Both the position numbers and the translations under genes were made by a program. DNA of 64,000 bases. It comes from Pomacea canaliculata. Taxonomy: Eukaryota; Mollusca; Gastropoda; Architaenioglossa; Ampullariidae. The notes beneath the pieces are model-generated. The model saw nothing but the letters and a program-made list of their open reading frames with translations, was not told where the DNA came from and searched no databases. Where the stretch lies: the NCBI RefSeq assembly GCF_003073045.1, contig NC_037590.1:9443042-9507041 (forward strand), read 5' to 3'. Of the stretch, positions 1 to 12,500 are shown piece by piece. Numbering within the stretch: position 1 is the stretch's first letter; each line of letters opens with the position of its first letter.

Positions 1-14
1 TGTCACGTGACGCC

Positions 15-1199
15 ATGACAACACCTGCTACGTCCAACTTCACGCTGCAGGACGACCAGCCACCCGTAACAAGTCATGGACCAGTCAACCTTGTACTTCT
101 GCTCCTACCTAGCGCCATGTCCTCCACCAGTCCACGTGACCTCATGTCTTACAACGACTACCTGACGATGTTGTCTGTCTTCAACTGCGTGTTGAAGCCT
201 GTCATCATCGCCGTGGGCGTGCCCACCAACGTCATCAGCTGTGTGGTGTTCTGGCGCCAGGGACTGCGCAGCCGCATGAACGTGTGTCTGTTGGCGCTGG
301 TGCTGGTGGACCTGTGCTTCCTGCTCGTTGCCATGGCATTCATGGTGTGTTTCTTCCTCGAACTCATCGACCCCGTCCGCTTCGACGGTCTTTACATTTC
401 TCTCCAAGGACACATCGTTGGAGTTAACCATGGTTTTCGGATTGCCTCCGGGTGTATCACCATGGTGATCGCCGTCGAGCGGTGCCTGTGCGTACTGTTC
501 CCGTTAAAGGCGGCCTCTTTGATCAGTAGTCGTGGCATGGCAGTGATAATGGTTGGTATTGTTTGTCTCACACAGGTAGGTTACTTCTCCATGCCAGCTA
601 CCTATGTGGTACGGTGGACCAACAGTACACCAAGGTACGTCTTGACCAAATCGTCTGACTTATTTATGCAAAACCAAAAGTTTTTTACAGTCTTGGAAAA
701 AATCATAATGATGAATGTAGTACCGATAACCACCTTCATTATCACTTGTCTGACCACCGGCCTGACCATGGTCAAGCTGACAGCCGCCATCACGTGGCGA
801 GGGAAGATGTCATCCACCAGTGAGCAGGGTCAGGATCGACACACAGCTGTCAGCAAGATGCTGGTGGTGGTCTGTGGTGTCTACATCCTGTCCTCCATCC
901 CTTGTGTCATGGTCTACGTCTCCACTTTAGTCACAGAAGAGTTTACTCTTCGTGGTCAGTACTACAATTTCTTAATGACTTCCCTTGTCGTTGCTAATTA
1001 TTTCCCTACATTAACAGTTCCATTAACTTTTTTATTTTCTTCTCCAGGTCAGGACGCTTCAGGAAGTATGTTACTACATTGTGTAGCTGTTCAATTAAAG
1101 ATACATCTAAGTCAAGTTTTTAAAATCTGCCTTACTTTACCTCAGCATAATAAAGAAATATTTAAAATATTACTAAGCTTCATGCCTGGATACTCCTGA
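15..1199 (+). CDS. Rhodopsin-family (class A) orphan GPCR, frame-slipped near TM7
   Basis: Intronless seven-helix receptor of the plasma membrane. Visible helices: TM1 about 57-80 with GVPTNVI (N1.50), TM2 about 89-112 with LALVLVDL (D2.50), TM3 about 135-160 ending in ERC at the DRY position, TM4 174-196, TM5 226-250, TM6 279-303, TM7 from about 320. The N-terminus has an N-glycosylation sequon (NFT). The open frame runs to 1199, but its last 60 residues are not GPCR-like. The +2 frame from about 1012 reads NSSINFFIFFSRSGRFRK, a typical TM7/helix-8 segment, and stops at 1121-1123. One extra A in the ttaaca run at about 1011-1014 would join the two, giving about 369 residues. It resembles the expanded peptide/chemosensory-like receptors of gastropods; the ligand is unknown. 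Either a real frameshift (pseudogene) or an assembly slip. An in-frame ATG at 117 is an alternative start. Confidence 0.88.
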   Translation: MTTPATSNFTLQDDQPPVTSHGPVNLVLLLLPSAMSSTSPRDLMSYNDYLTMLSVFNCVLKPVIIAVGVPTNVISCVVFWRQGLRSRMNVCLLALVLVDLCFLLVAMAFMVCFFLELIDPVRFDGLYISLQGHIVGVNHGFRIASGCITMVIAVERCLCVLFPLKAASLISSRGMAVIMVGIVCLTQVGYFSMPATYVVRWTNSTPRYVLTKSSDLFMQNQKFFTVLEKIIMMNVVPITTFIITCLTTGLTMVKLTAAITWRGKMSSTSEQGQDRHTAVSKMLVVVCGVYILSSIPCVMVYVSTLVTEEFTLRGQYYNFLMTSLVVANYFPTLTVPLTFLFSSPGQDASGSMLLHCVAVQLKIHLSQVFKICLTLPQHNKEIFKILLSFMPGYS

Positions 1200-2540
1200 C
1201 CTTCGACCTCTGTATGTCGATGACAGCAGGAACTCCTTCCTCAAGACTGTCACAGACATTATTTATTATCTTTATATAACAACCGTAAGTGATGTTGTTG
1301 ATATTCTGATTGTCATGTAACCAGACCGAGGCAGGTGACCAGCTTAATTCGTGTTTGTACCTTTCACTTTACCGTTGTAGGAAAAGTTCCCACGAAAACT
1401 AGAACCATTCATATTCTAGGTACTGTAGTATGTGTCATCATTGGGATTTTTGTTTCGCTAATTTATACCATTGTTGCTCTTTTTTATCTTTGACATTTTC
1501 TTTAGAAAGTTTGGAGTCTGCAAAAGACCCACCTTTACTTTTGGATTTAGTGTTTGAGTTACCTCTAACACTGGAAGGTCTGCTGTTATACATATTGCTC
1601 AACCATGTGTGTAGAAATATCAGGGTAACCAACCGGGTAATTATTGTGATATTTTTCTTTAAGAAAGAAAAACACGAACCAATTTTTTAAATGTTTATTT
1701 TTATTTATTTTATTTTTTGTGAGATAATTCTTTATACAGTGTAAGTGTACTCACCGAGATGGAATGGTGTACTCACATTAATTATGATGTTAATCATGCG
1801 GGGCTTGATGAAGATAAACTTGCAAAGATTATTAATACAATTTGAGGAGGAAGAAAATGTTGAAAAGCTCAGGGAACAAGCAAATAACGATGACCAGTTA
1901 CAGGTACATGACCTCACAAGGTCCACGATCAGATTTGGAGAATATATATATGCATCCAACAGAAATATTCACACTGTGTTATTACTAAGTATGAAATTAG
2001 AAATACATGAACACAGATCTTAGGAATGAAATTAGAAATAGATAAACACAGCGCATGAATACTAATAATAGAGGGAAGTTGTGAAAATAGATGAGGAGAT
2101 ATAAATGCACTTCCTTCATTCAAATAAAAACTGCTCAGTCCGGGACTACAATTAGCTGGGAGGAAGAAAACAATTGTTTACTCCAGTCGGTTCTTTGATA
2201 ATTTAAAGTGCTGCATTATGTTTACTTTTGTTTGTAATATGAAGCACGAAACACACAGAAACTACGTGTCTCCATGTGTTTTGTATTTATTTATTTATCA
2301 GAGTATCGTTCAGGTGAACTAGAACTACTCACTACTATACCACGTGTGTATTTTCAAAACGCCGACAGTTATTAACTGAACTTATGTGTAAACAGCTCGG
2401 CTTCATCAAACATCATGACACAGGTCGTGATAATCGGCTTGAAGAAAGAAAGAAATTGTGAGGATTTATTTGTCGATTTTTTTATGAACTATTTCTAGAT
2501 GATACGAAATAAATGACATGTGTAAACATAGCTCTGGTGT
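1200..2540. other. Intergenic gap, no gene recognised
   Basis: AT-rich spacer between the GPCR and the receptor-like gene cluster. It has short open frames on both strands (for example 1430-1690 and 1745-2023), but none shows a recognisable domain, splice context or compositional bias that I would trust as coding. Confidence 0.6.
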
Positions 2541-2549
2541 ATTTATGAA

Positions 2550-2980
2550 GCAAAAGTTTGTATGTTTCATCGGCAGAGAGATTTATACCAAGTTAGAGAT
2601 GATGACAGTTGATTTCATATTCATCACATATTTGATTCTTACTCATAAAGCTAGTCATTGACATAACAAGTTAATCAACAAACCGAATTTCATAAAGTAA
2701 TTTGGTTTGAAAGTAATTTGCACGCACTGACCAGCCACAGTGTAGACACATAGACAGTCGTGTTAGGTTGAAAGGAGGATAAGGAAAATGTGAGAAAACT
2801 TTTAAGAAGGTTCGAGTTCAAAAAATCAGGGTTTCTACTTTCGTTTCTTCTGAATCAGCCGACTGACGATTGACCACCATGGTGGGGGTGAGACCCAGGG
2901 TGGGTGGTGTAGCCGCCTTCAGAACTGTTTTCCGTCACGGATTTGATGTTAATCTTCTCAAAGTTCGTCCCTTACTCTAA
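2550..2980 (-). pseudogene. Decayed duplicate of gene A terminal exon and 3' flank
   Basis: This block is a diverged direct copy of 3505-3925, the end of gene A. Shared stretches include the 3' flank (gagagatttataccaa against gagaggtttatactaa), the aaggaaaatgtg block and the coding end. On the minus strand the copy reads IKSVTENSSEGGY where gene A reads IKSVTETSPDGGY. It then leaves frame through a small insertion after GGY and stops early. No matching upstream exons are seen, so it is a partial tandem duplication that left an orphan last exon, downstream of gene A on the same strand. Confidence 0.75.
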
Positions 2981-3750
2981 CGAAGACACATTAATAAAAT
3001 CTGCGCACGTGTAGCTGATCCCTTGTCCGAGACAAAAACAAGGGTACTGAACAGTGAGAGAAGACAGAATCACAAAACCTCTCCCAAGAATCCAGACACA
3101 TCATTCAAACCTCTTAAACCAAGCACAGAGTAAATGCATTGGCTGAAAATTGTTTAAAAATATCTTGTCTTTATTTTCAAGGCAACGTTTGTTTATTGAC
3201 CAGCACACTTGACAGACACAAAGTACACGCATTATCAAGAAAGTATGACATAGGTTTATTGTATACTAAACTGTTGGTTGTGTTAGAATGTGAAGTTAGT
3301 CCCGGTATGCTGATATTCAAACGCTGGCATGAGATCCAGAGTGACTTTCTTTGACTCACCAAAACATGCACTTATTATTTATCCCTTGTAAACCTCTTTT
3401 TCATAGGGGTACTTTGTGATAGATGCTATTATTATTCTTATTACGACTACAACACCGAATATGTACTGGGTGAATGGTATCTACAATACACGCGAAAGTG
3501 TGTGTGAGAGAGAAAGAGAGAGGTTTATACTAATTTAGAGATTGTGGCAGTTAATGTCTCATTTATCCCAGATTTAGTTCTTACTTATATAGCACATGAT
3601 TAAAACAACAAATACAAATGTCAGGTACATGACTTTTTTAAACACAGCACACATTCAAATCATGTGATAACACCAGGCTGCAGTTCAGAAATACATGTGC
3701 TAGAGTTGCGTAAGAATAAAATAATGAAAAGGAAAATGTGGAAGAAGTTT

Positions 3751-6700
3751 TCAGTTTTGAGAAGGTTCGAGTTCCAAATACTGAGGGTTGCTACTTTTGC
3801 CCTCTTCTGAATCAGCCGACTGGTGTCTGACCACCAAGGTGGGGGTGAGACCCAGGGGGGTGTAGCCGCCGTCAGGACTGGTTTCCGTCACGGACTTGAT
3901 GTCGATCTTATCGAAGTACGTGGCTTCCTCCAGCGACCTGTCAGGTCCTTCAGTGGCCCTCGTCTTCCTGTCGGTGGCGGGAGATGGCGCCACGTGCTTG
4001 GCCAGGACGTACGGACGGTCTTGTGGAGGAGGCTGGATGGCGACAGTTGCAGGATGTTCAGGTAACTGATTCTTGTAGTACACACAGGCCACGTCTGGCA
4101 GCAGATAGTCGTCGTCGCTGTGGCTGGTGGTCGTCGGAAGTTGGTAAGGAATATAAGGCTCGGGTAACCACGGCTGATGGCCAGCAGGTCGACTGGTCGG
4201 ACTTTGGGGTACCTAGAAATGACCAGCACCATCTTTATAACACGTGGAAGCACCCTGAACATAGAGTATCAGCCCCTATGTAAACGACTTACACAGCTTT
4301 ACAGTTCATTAAATATTAAACCGGAATCTGCCGTTAAATACTAAATACACTCTGTAAAGCTATTGAGGTTTTTATTTTTGTAAGAATGTTCATTTATATT
4401 GCATCGCTCTGTATGTTTATTACCAGTCCAGCCTTCTATCCTTGATAGAAATTTATACTAATTCACACGCCTACTGACAAATAAATACATCGTATACTTT
4501 CAAATAATATGACGGAGCCTGATTTTGTAGTGTCGTCTCATTATTTCTTCATTTGATACAAACATTCATCTTTTAATTGAGATGCAAAAGTTCTGTCTGG
4601 CGGCTTCAAAGTAATACATCAATATTCTTCTTTATAAAAGATTCAAAAAATAATATTGTGTAAGTTGTTAATTAATCTAAATTGACTAACACATAATTCA
4701 AATGTTTTCACCTTTTTTGCGACCTACGTAAGAGGCGAGAACTAAGTCGACGTGGCGCACACGAGGATTCACGTACCTGAGAGCGATCGCGGATACCCTG
4801 GCTGGTACACCAGTCATCTGTCGGTGATGTTGTCTTTCCCGAGCGTTTGGACTCGGTTGTCCTGATGATCAAATGTACATCGAAGTATGAACTAAAAACT
4901 ACAAGTAACACGACAGAAATGTATAGGAGCTAAATATCACCACAAACCTTGTCAACCTTCCATGATACAAAACTACCAAAAAGGCTGGAAAAGGAATTTT
5001 TTCTCACAGCTTCTAATTCCCGCACGCACACACAAGAAATAAAGAAAGCAATATTTATCTATTAACTTAAAAATATACGTGTCGTATTGATTCTGGAATT
5101 ATCATTTTTACTTTTAAAATAAACTCATCTCATTTTTACAGCAAAAAATATTGTTTAGAAAACGTATTTTAAAAATCGTGGAAGTCCAATAAAGATTTGT
5201 AGTTTTTATATCTATGATCTAGTGGCTATTTCAGGTTTTGGGCGAATTTCATGTGCTCAAAGCTTGCAATGTCAATTTTGATACAATTCTGAAAGAGTTG
5301 AAGGTTGCAACAGAAGACAAGACTAGGGACTGGTGGGCGAATACATTTGGGGATACTCCTTTTTTTACAGGACAGAATGGTTTGAAGACAGTAGAAGAAC
5401 AAAGTCTAGAGGAGGTTTGTCCACACATCCTGTGATATTGCATGGCAGGACGTACAGACGATGTTTGAGCTTTCGTTGTCGCACGCAGAGAACGACGATG
5501 ACGACGATGAGCAGGAATATCAGCGACACAGCACAGACCCCCCAATCAGCCTCAGAGGCAAGGACTCAGCTGAGGAAACAACAGCCACACATTAATACAA
5601 CCTGCGCATCTTATAACAGGTTACCTGTGTTTAGGTTACCAGGGAGCATAAACAGAGAGTCACAAATCATCGTTCACACCTGAAACCGTTTTAATCAGTC
5701 AAATGTTTCAAGAGGGGAGCATGAAATAGTAACTCGAAATAAACAATACTTGAAGCTATTGTTAATCTACTGTATAGATTAAACATATGTCAATAGTAAT
5801 AATATTATCACCGATGTCAGGGTGGAATACATCGTCACTGTTATCAGTATTGTCTCTATGAGTTCCTCTGCTCACCCGACTGTTGAGTAAAGGTGTTACA
5901 GGTACAGTGGTATAGTCTCAACTTGGTGTTGAAAAACTTCTCCGTCGTCACCTGTACATCAGTTGAGCTGCACAGCGGAGCTGTAGAGTTTCCCTTTAAC
6001 CTGTTTGATGATGATTATTATTAAAGTTATTGTTACCTGTTTATATTTCATTCTACCACACATCTTGCTGTTCTGTTACACTATATTGTGCACACGTATG
6101 TGAAATTTTATGATATTTTCTTTGTTTAGTTTTCTTTGTTAAAGGTATTCTATGAGAGACTGACCTGCACAGTTTGTCGAGGTATGTGTTGTCCTCTTGG
6201 GTGTTGTCTAAACAGGTTTTGAGTTTCCTCCAGCTGTCCTCTCTAGAGCTGCTTCCTTCTAGAATGGGGGATAACTCCTCATCACCCAGTATTTCCTTGA
6301 TGGATTCTCTCGCCTGAGTTGAGCACTGGTTGTCCAGAACCCTGTAGCCGCCGTTGGCGTTTTGGTACAACAGACTGCAACAGTCGGACGACTGGAGTGT
6401 ATCAGGTGATAGACCCAGTACTCCGTGAAGTGAGGTACCCAACTTTACAGCTGCGACACCCTGGGTATGTGGATCTTGTGCCAGTCTACACGACTGGAGG
6501 GTCGCACACCGTCCTTCTAATCGCTAGGCTATCCGCTCCTCTTCTGTGATTTCGTGCGTGCGTGTGTGTTTGTGTGTGAGGGAGAGAAAAAAAAGAGAAG
6601 AAGAAAGAGAAAGATGGAGGGATACCTACCCACAGATGTTACGGAGCTGAATGTTGTCGCCGGCCAGGATGCGGTGAAGGTTCTCAGACTTATACAGCTC

Positions 6701-7889
6701 CACGGTACAGGCGTGAAACTCGCTGCACTTCTGTCGCACGATGTTGAGGTTGTCCTTTACATAAGAGTTGTGTTGTCCTGGCAAACCACACCATAAGGTC
6801 ATTACATGTGTGGGTGGGTGTATGAGTGTGGGTGTGTGGATGTATGAGTGTGAGTGTGGGTGTGAGTGTGGGTGTGTGTGGGTGTGTGAAACCATTTCAA
6901 AAGCTCGGAGCCCCCACTCAGTTACAACTGTGCAAGAATCTGATTCTGTTTGACTGTGTGACTGACATGACGACACTAAGTCACACGTGATCTCTGAGTT
7001 GTTTCCTCCCCCGGTTACAATCGAGTCTGTGTGTCGTCTGACTCAGTGAGCATAGATGCCCGAAATACACAATTGAATTTAACCGAATCCTTATAACGAG
7101 GCCATCTGACTGCTCAAACACGTTTTTAAACTAGACAAGAGGAAGAATCAACCTCTGTAAAAGTATCTACACTATATACAGTTCGTCAGTTAATTACTCT
7201 TTCACATCGTAACATGGATAATAAATAAACATGACTAATGATCTTGTAATAACAATGTTGTCAGAAGTACACTTAATGGCAGTATAAAATAGAATTTAGA
7301 AATATTTATTACTTGTCATGCTAAACTGGACAGTGGGACAAGAAATTTAACTCAATCCTCTATGACTAATCAGAATGGACAAGGCGGGTACACAGAGTTA
7401 CATCTCAGTAATATTTACATCCAGTGTTTGATGAAAACACCTTTGTAAACATGATTATAGTTACTTGAGAATCGGTGTAAGAATCGTAGTCTTATCAAAG
7501 GGACCAGAGCCAGAGACTAACCTGAGTTCCTCCCACAAGGAGTGCTCATAGTTGCTGCAGTCGTAGTTGCTGTAGTCGTAGTTGCAGCAGTCGCACGTGT
7601 AGTTACAGGACGTATTGCTGTCCGTTTCGTCGTGCTTCGACCGGATGTTTTGCCTGCAAAAAGTGTGAAAGTCGGTGTTTGTGGAAAGTAGCTGTATTTT
7701 GAGACATACGACATCTTTTCTTATTTGAGACGGTTATTGTTGTTGTGATATCTCACACTATTGTTAGTAAGACCGAGTAAGAAAACGCGAGGAGGAATGC
7801 GAGATTCACTTACCTGAAGTTGATGTTTGTTTTTGAGTGACGTGTACAATGTTCATGGTGGTTTGTGTCGGAAATACCGTTGATATCAT
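3751..7889 (-). CDS. Gene A: single-pass receptor-like membrane protein, Cys-rich ectodomain, Tyr-motif tail
   Basis: A family I do not recognise; paralogous to genes B and C. Exons read on the minus strand: 7814-about 7889 (5' limit unsure, no signal peptide found), 7522-7653 (Thr/Ala-rich), 6630-6777 (three Cys, ends IQLRNICG), 6165-6374 (three Cys, ends DKLCR), 5876-6000 (ends YHCTCNTFTQQS), 5456-5569 (TM, SLIFLLIVVIVVLC, then RQRKLKHRL), 4777-4861 (TTESKRSGKTTSPTDDW) and 3751-4212 (153-residue tail, stop at 3751). Junctions have GT/AG sites and matching phases. The TM exon is one base short: frame 1 reads SLPLRLIGG and the hydrophobic run continues in another frame after a run of six C (plus strand 5538-5543); a seventh would restore both frame and exit phase. 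The tail carries DYLLPDV, ATYFDKI and DGGYTPL, shared with gene C. Inferred: a cell-surface receptor or adhesion protein. Head to head with gene B. Confidence 0.83.
4862..5455. other. Gene A intron with an unexplained open frame
   Basis: Intron between the TM and SK/SP-rich exons of gene A. On the plus strand a 65-codon frame (5238-5435), preceded by a possible acceptor (tatttcag), reads acidic, coding-like sequence (VATEDKTRDWWANTFGDTPF). I do not recognise it. It could be a relic of a transposon gene or chance. Confidence 0.3.
6405..6545 (-). repeat. tRNA-derived SINE-like fragment
   Basis: The minus strand reads gcggatagcctagcgatta, an A-box-like tRNA promoter sequence, followed by a Cys/Gly-tRNA-like stretch and ending beside gene A exon 6165-6374. 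It lies in the intron between the two Cys-rich exons. Only the tRNA-like head is evident. Confidence 0.4.
6803..6890. repeat. TG/GGGTGTG-rich simple repeat
   Basis: Imperfect runs of gtgtgggtg and gagtgtg in a gene A intron, immediately upstream (minus-strand sense) of the exon at 6630-6777. Confidence 0.8.
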
Positions 7890-8067
7890 CGATGTTTATT
7901 GATTGCCTACCCGAACAGCGAGGTTGATGGAGAGCTTATATTAGTTTTCCTCAAACTGCTCATCTATGAGGAAGTTAAACCTTCTGTCGGGAGGCTGGCG
8001 GGTGCTGATGGCCACGTTCACGTGACCTCTCTAGCAACTATGCTTTCGATGCTGTGCACGCGCGTTT

Positions 8068-8138
8068 GTGTGTGTGTGTGTGTGTGTGAGTGTGCGTTTC
8101 CGTGTGTTGTGTAATTTTTTTGTGATAACTGAGTAAAA

Positions 8139-8169
<31 letters not shown>

Positions 8170-8176
8170 AAAAGAG
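8068..8176. repeat. (TG)n followed by an A-rich tract
   Basis: A (tg) run at about 8068-8090 is followed by a run of about 45 nearly pure A interrupted by single G (8132-8176). It lies in the spacer between the divergent genes A and B. Confidence 0.85.
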
Positions 8177-8189
8177 TGTATGATACAAC

Positions 8190-9510
8190 TTCTCCAGATA
8201 TAGTTCAATACTCGTACTTTCATTTTCGAAATTCATGCCAAACTACAGTAAAGCGAATGTTCCACGATACTAGTTGAAGTCGATGAAGTGTTTAGGAGTA
8301 GAAAACTGCTAAATTTGCAAATAATTTCTTGCTCACTAAGTCAATAAATACTTCCTCTCTTCCGTTTTGCAGACATAAGGCTACAAAATTTTAAAAAGTT
8401 ACATCCGTGAAGCTGTAAATGTCTACAGACACTAAATAACATCCCTGACTGTGACTTCTTGCTTTCAGGAGTGTCTTGAACATAGATGGTGGTGACTGAT
8501 GTCTGTATGTAGATGCATAAATCTTATTGGCTGCGACTGAGAAGTTGTACAACAGAGACAACATCAATTAGTTGTTTACATCAATTCTGTCACTAAGAAG
8601 GGAGAAACTCGGTTCCACGTTGCGCAAAAACGTCTCCCGCATTTATTTATCTACTTTTCTTCAATCTTTTTAAAAATCTTTTTTCAGAGGGCAGATCCCA
8701 CTGCTAACATGTTTTGGTTTTTATGTCTTGCGGTTGTTGTCTCTAATTCCCGACGAGGAACAAGATGAATACTTGGATCTGCGAACTAATTCTTCTGCGC
8801 TTATTTTACTTCAGGAACAATTGTTACCAAGCTTCTAGAGTGCAAATCCAAAAGTCGCCATTGTGTTTCCGAGTTTTAGTTTCATTTTCCTCCATACATC
8901 TCAGTGGGAGTGGATTTACTGAGAATCTGGATACAAAAAGGCAAGAAACAGATTGAATACTGATATAAGGTTGGCTTTGACAAACTCTCGGCCTCGAATT
9001 CTCTTGCTGGTTGTCAAGATGCAGAGCTAATTATATCCTTGATGGTGAGTCATCACTGATTAGCATTAAAGGTTAATGTCTAAGACTCATCTAACACTTC
9101 TAAACATTACAGTCCAAAGCTCTGGCACACTTGTTCTGGCGACCACTTCTGATGGTATCACTCAAAGCCCGGCATCGCCACGTCCTGTGTCTCTGCACAA
9201 AACATTTTAACTTCCTCGTCATTGTGTGTTCTAGGAACCTGCTCACAGTCATCCAAACAACCTCATCTGTAAACAACTGTCATAGTGTGACACGCAGGCA
9301 GTCAGGCTTCCACGCTGAGGATCCTCCCAGACGTTTGTTCTGGAATCTGGAAACTTCTAGAGACTTCAGACAACAGAGTAACAACATCTCGTGCATTCAG
9401 GACGGGAGAAAAAACAAACACACAGTCATCGGAAGTGCAGATCTTCCTGAAAAGCGAACTTCTACACTCACAGGAAAAAAACAAAACAAAACAGAAAAGC
9501 TAAGAATCGC
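8190..9510. other. Spacer between divergent genes A and B
   Basis: About 1.3 kb that should hold the promoters and first exons of both genes. A possible plus-strand signal-peptide start lies at 8709 (MFWFLCLAVVVSNS), but I see no convincing donor after it. A CCAAT-like box (attgg, minus sense) is at about 8526. No other feature is supported. Confidence 0.35.
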
Positions 9511-12500
9511 GTGATTGTGACTAAAGAAGTGAGAAGAAGGATGTCAGGTCAAACTAATCCACTAACCAGTCCCCCCCAGGAGACCTCTAGCAGCCACACA
9601 AAGACCCTGGAGACAAGGAGGGGAGCTGACACTCCTCCACGGACACAGACCGAAGGTTGTGATGACGAGGACGATTGTGGCAGCAGCAATAACTATGACA
9701 ACAATGTGGGAAATGATGTGAATACAGGTTAGTGAGGTGTAAACACACACAATATATATATACAGTGATACCTCGGTTCTCGAACGCCTTGGTTTTCGAC
9801 CAAATCGGTATTCGACCAGGAAATTCGAGAAAATTTTGTCTTGGAATCCGAACAAATATTTGGAACTCGAACATCCGAACGTCCGAGATGAGCCGAGTTG
9901 AGCCGAATGGCGTTCATTCAGCCAGAGATCTGTAGGGACCTACAGATCTCTGATTCAGCCCAGCGCGCCTTGCTTGCGTCATCAGTGTGAGTGCAGAGAG
10001 AGAGAGAGAGAGTCACGTTTTTGTGGAGAGAGTCATGAAATGTGTGCAAATTGGGCAGAAATCGCAAATTTTGTTGAACAACATCACCCTGATAAAGTGG
10101 TAGCAAATAGAGCAGTTAACATTTTTAATGACAATGTTATGTCCACTTTCCGCAAAATTTTGCAAAGGAGAAAAAAACAGCAAACAATTGACAAATTCTT
10201 CCGTAAAGAAATCAGACAAGCAACTGCAGAGCAAGATTCTGATTCTCCTCAGCAAAAGATACAGAGAACAGAAACACCCGAAGAGCAGTTACCCTCTGTT
10301 TTTATTGAAGAGGACTCCCCTTCAATACAATAACCATCCCCCTTCCCTCCTCCCTCCACATTCATTCCCTCCTGCCATAAAGTTTGGTACAGGTACAGTA
10401 AATGAAACACAATTTACTGTACTGTACAGTACATTTTATTTATTTTTTTTTTGTTTTAATAAATACACTTTTATTTCTTATTTCTTGATGAGACTCATGT
10501 TTTTCTACATATTATATACAAATTAGGCCAGTAAATAGGCATTTTCTGGGGCTTGGAACGAATTAATCCAGTTTCCATTATTTCCTATGGGTTTCATTGC
10601 TTCGGTTCTCGAACAATTTGGTTCTCGACCGTCCTCCCGGAACGAATTATGTTCGAGAACCGAGGTATCACTGTATAGTGCTTTTTCTTTCTCTATACAA
10701 TGAGCGACTTTTATTGTGAAAGATAAGAAGAAAGACGTGTATAAGATGGCCGCCTGTAGACAGCTGTCATCCTCCCTCAACATCCTCTTACTATCTCATT
10801 GTTTTGCTTCCTCATTCATTCTTGCTGCTGCAGTACAATGTTTTGAAACGTAGGATGATGGATGTTAATTACATAACTGAATACATAGAATCTTCATTCA
10901 TCTTGTGTTTTTGTTGACTTTTTGCAGTCGACAATCAAGATGTTCCTGATGGTCACAATACGAGTAGAAGAAGAGGTTATCCTCATAACAATAAGAAAAC
11001 GTCTCTTTCTCTCTCTCTCACACACACGTACGCACGCACGCACGATAAGATACACATCTTATAAAAACAGTTTGTCAACATTTTTTGACATTTCCGTCGC
11101 TCTTACTGGTAAATCCTGAAGTCTTTTGAAATGTAAGATAACTCATGCTTATAACAAGGCTGAACAACCTGCATTCATCTTTCTCTGTTAGCAAACCGAG
11201 ACACTGCTTCAACTTCTGAACATGCGAGGTCCTGTGAGGTCTCAGGTGAGAACAAGTATTTTTTCTTTATCTCTCTCTCCCTCTTTCATTCACACACGTG
11301 CGCATACATATGACGAAGTTAGTGTTAGTATGCATATACACCAATATAATTTTATTGTTGCTATGTGTAAGGTGTCCCTAGTTACCGAGTTAGGAAAGTC
11401 AAGCATAGATAATGCCGATGTTACAGATGATCAATGACTTGATCGAGGAAAACAGTAAAGCAGGTGAAGAACAAGCTGGTTTCAGGAAAAAATTATAGTA
11501 CAATAGATCGCATACTTACTATAATGTCACTCATGCAAAAGCAATTGGTCAGGAACAACAACAAAAAAAAAAACTATAAGGAACTTACATTGAATTTTGT
11601 AAAGCCTCTGTAACAATAAAAATTGTTACATGTGCTCTAGAAGAATGGTGTTCATGGAAAGATGCTCAGAGCCATCAAAGCTATGTATAAAAGTTTTTTA
11701 ATGGTACAGCAACAGATGGGATGGGGCCGAGTATTTCAAGTTTCCTAGATGTCTTAAACAAAAATTTTGATTTCGCTGTTTATTTATAAATTAACTAATA
11801 AATTCGACAAGAAGGTATGCACGGTATTCAGCTTTCCTCTGATTTTATTCAATTAATTATTCTGTTTGCTGGTGATATCGTGCTGGTGATACGGTAGTGG
11901 GTCTGCAAAATCAACTTCTTTTTTTTGTGTTAAGTTGCCAAACACCTTGTGGTTAACAAAGATAAAGCAAACCTTGCTGTTTTGGAAAGAAATTTGTTGA
12001 AATTCAAATGTCTACGTGTTGATGACAATCCAGATGCCTAGTATGCAATTTGTGTACACAATTGTTGATGGGTTTGTTATGCTTCCACTTGGGCCGATGG
12101 ACTAGTCAATGAAGGGATTCGCAACAATTTTATTCACAACTTGTCATTTATAGCATCCTGTATTACTGGGATTTCTTATCATATTAACCTAATAACATAT
12201 TTTATTATTTGTAAGCCATTTCTCTATCAGAAATAGTAAAACAGATCGTTGACAATTTCTGTTGACGTTAAGACTGTTGTTAACAACTAACCATGATGCT
12301 TTTGTCTTTTTTGTCACAGACGTGCACAAAGACTATATTGAAAATAACAGACATATAATAGAGAACAAATGCAAGATGTTATACACATGTACCAGGGAGC
12401 TGTACAAAACTGAAACCCTCAGTCGTATCTTGGAAGGCGGTGATATCCAGCTCCATAACATCTGTGGGTTAGTATACAACAGCAAACTCTACCTCCACTT

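Noticed and set aside
6319-6549. Plus-strand frame opposite a gene A exon
   Set aside because: It overlaps the antisense of the 6165-6374 exon and a SINE-like piece; a shadow frame.
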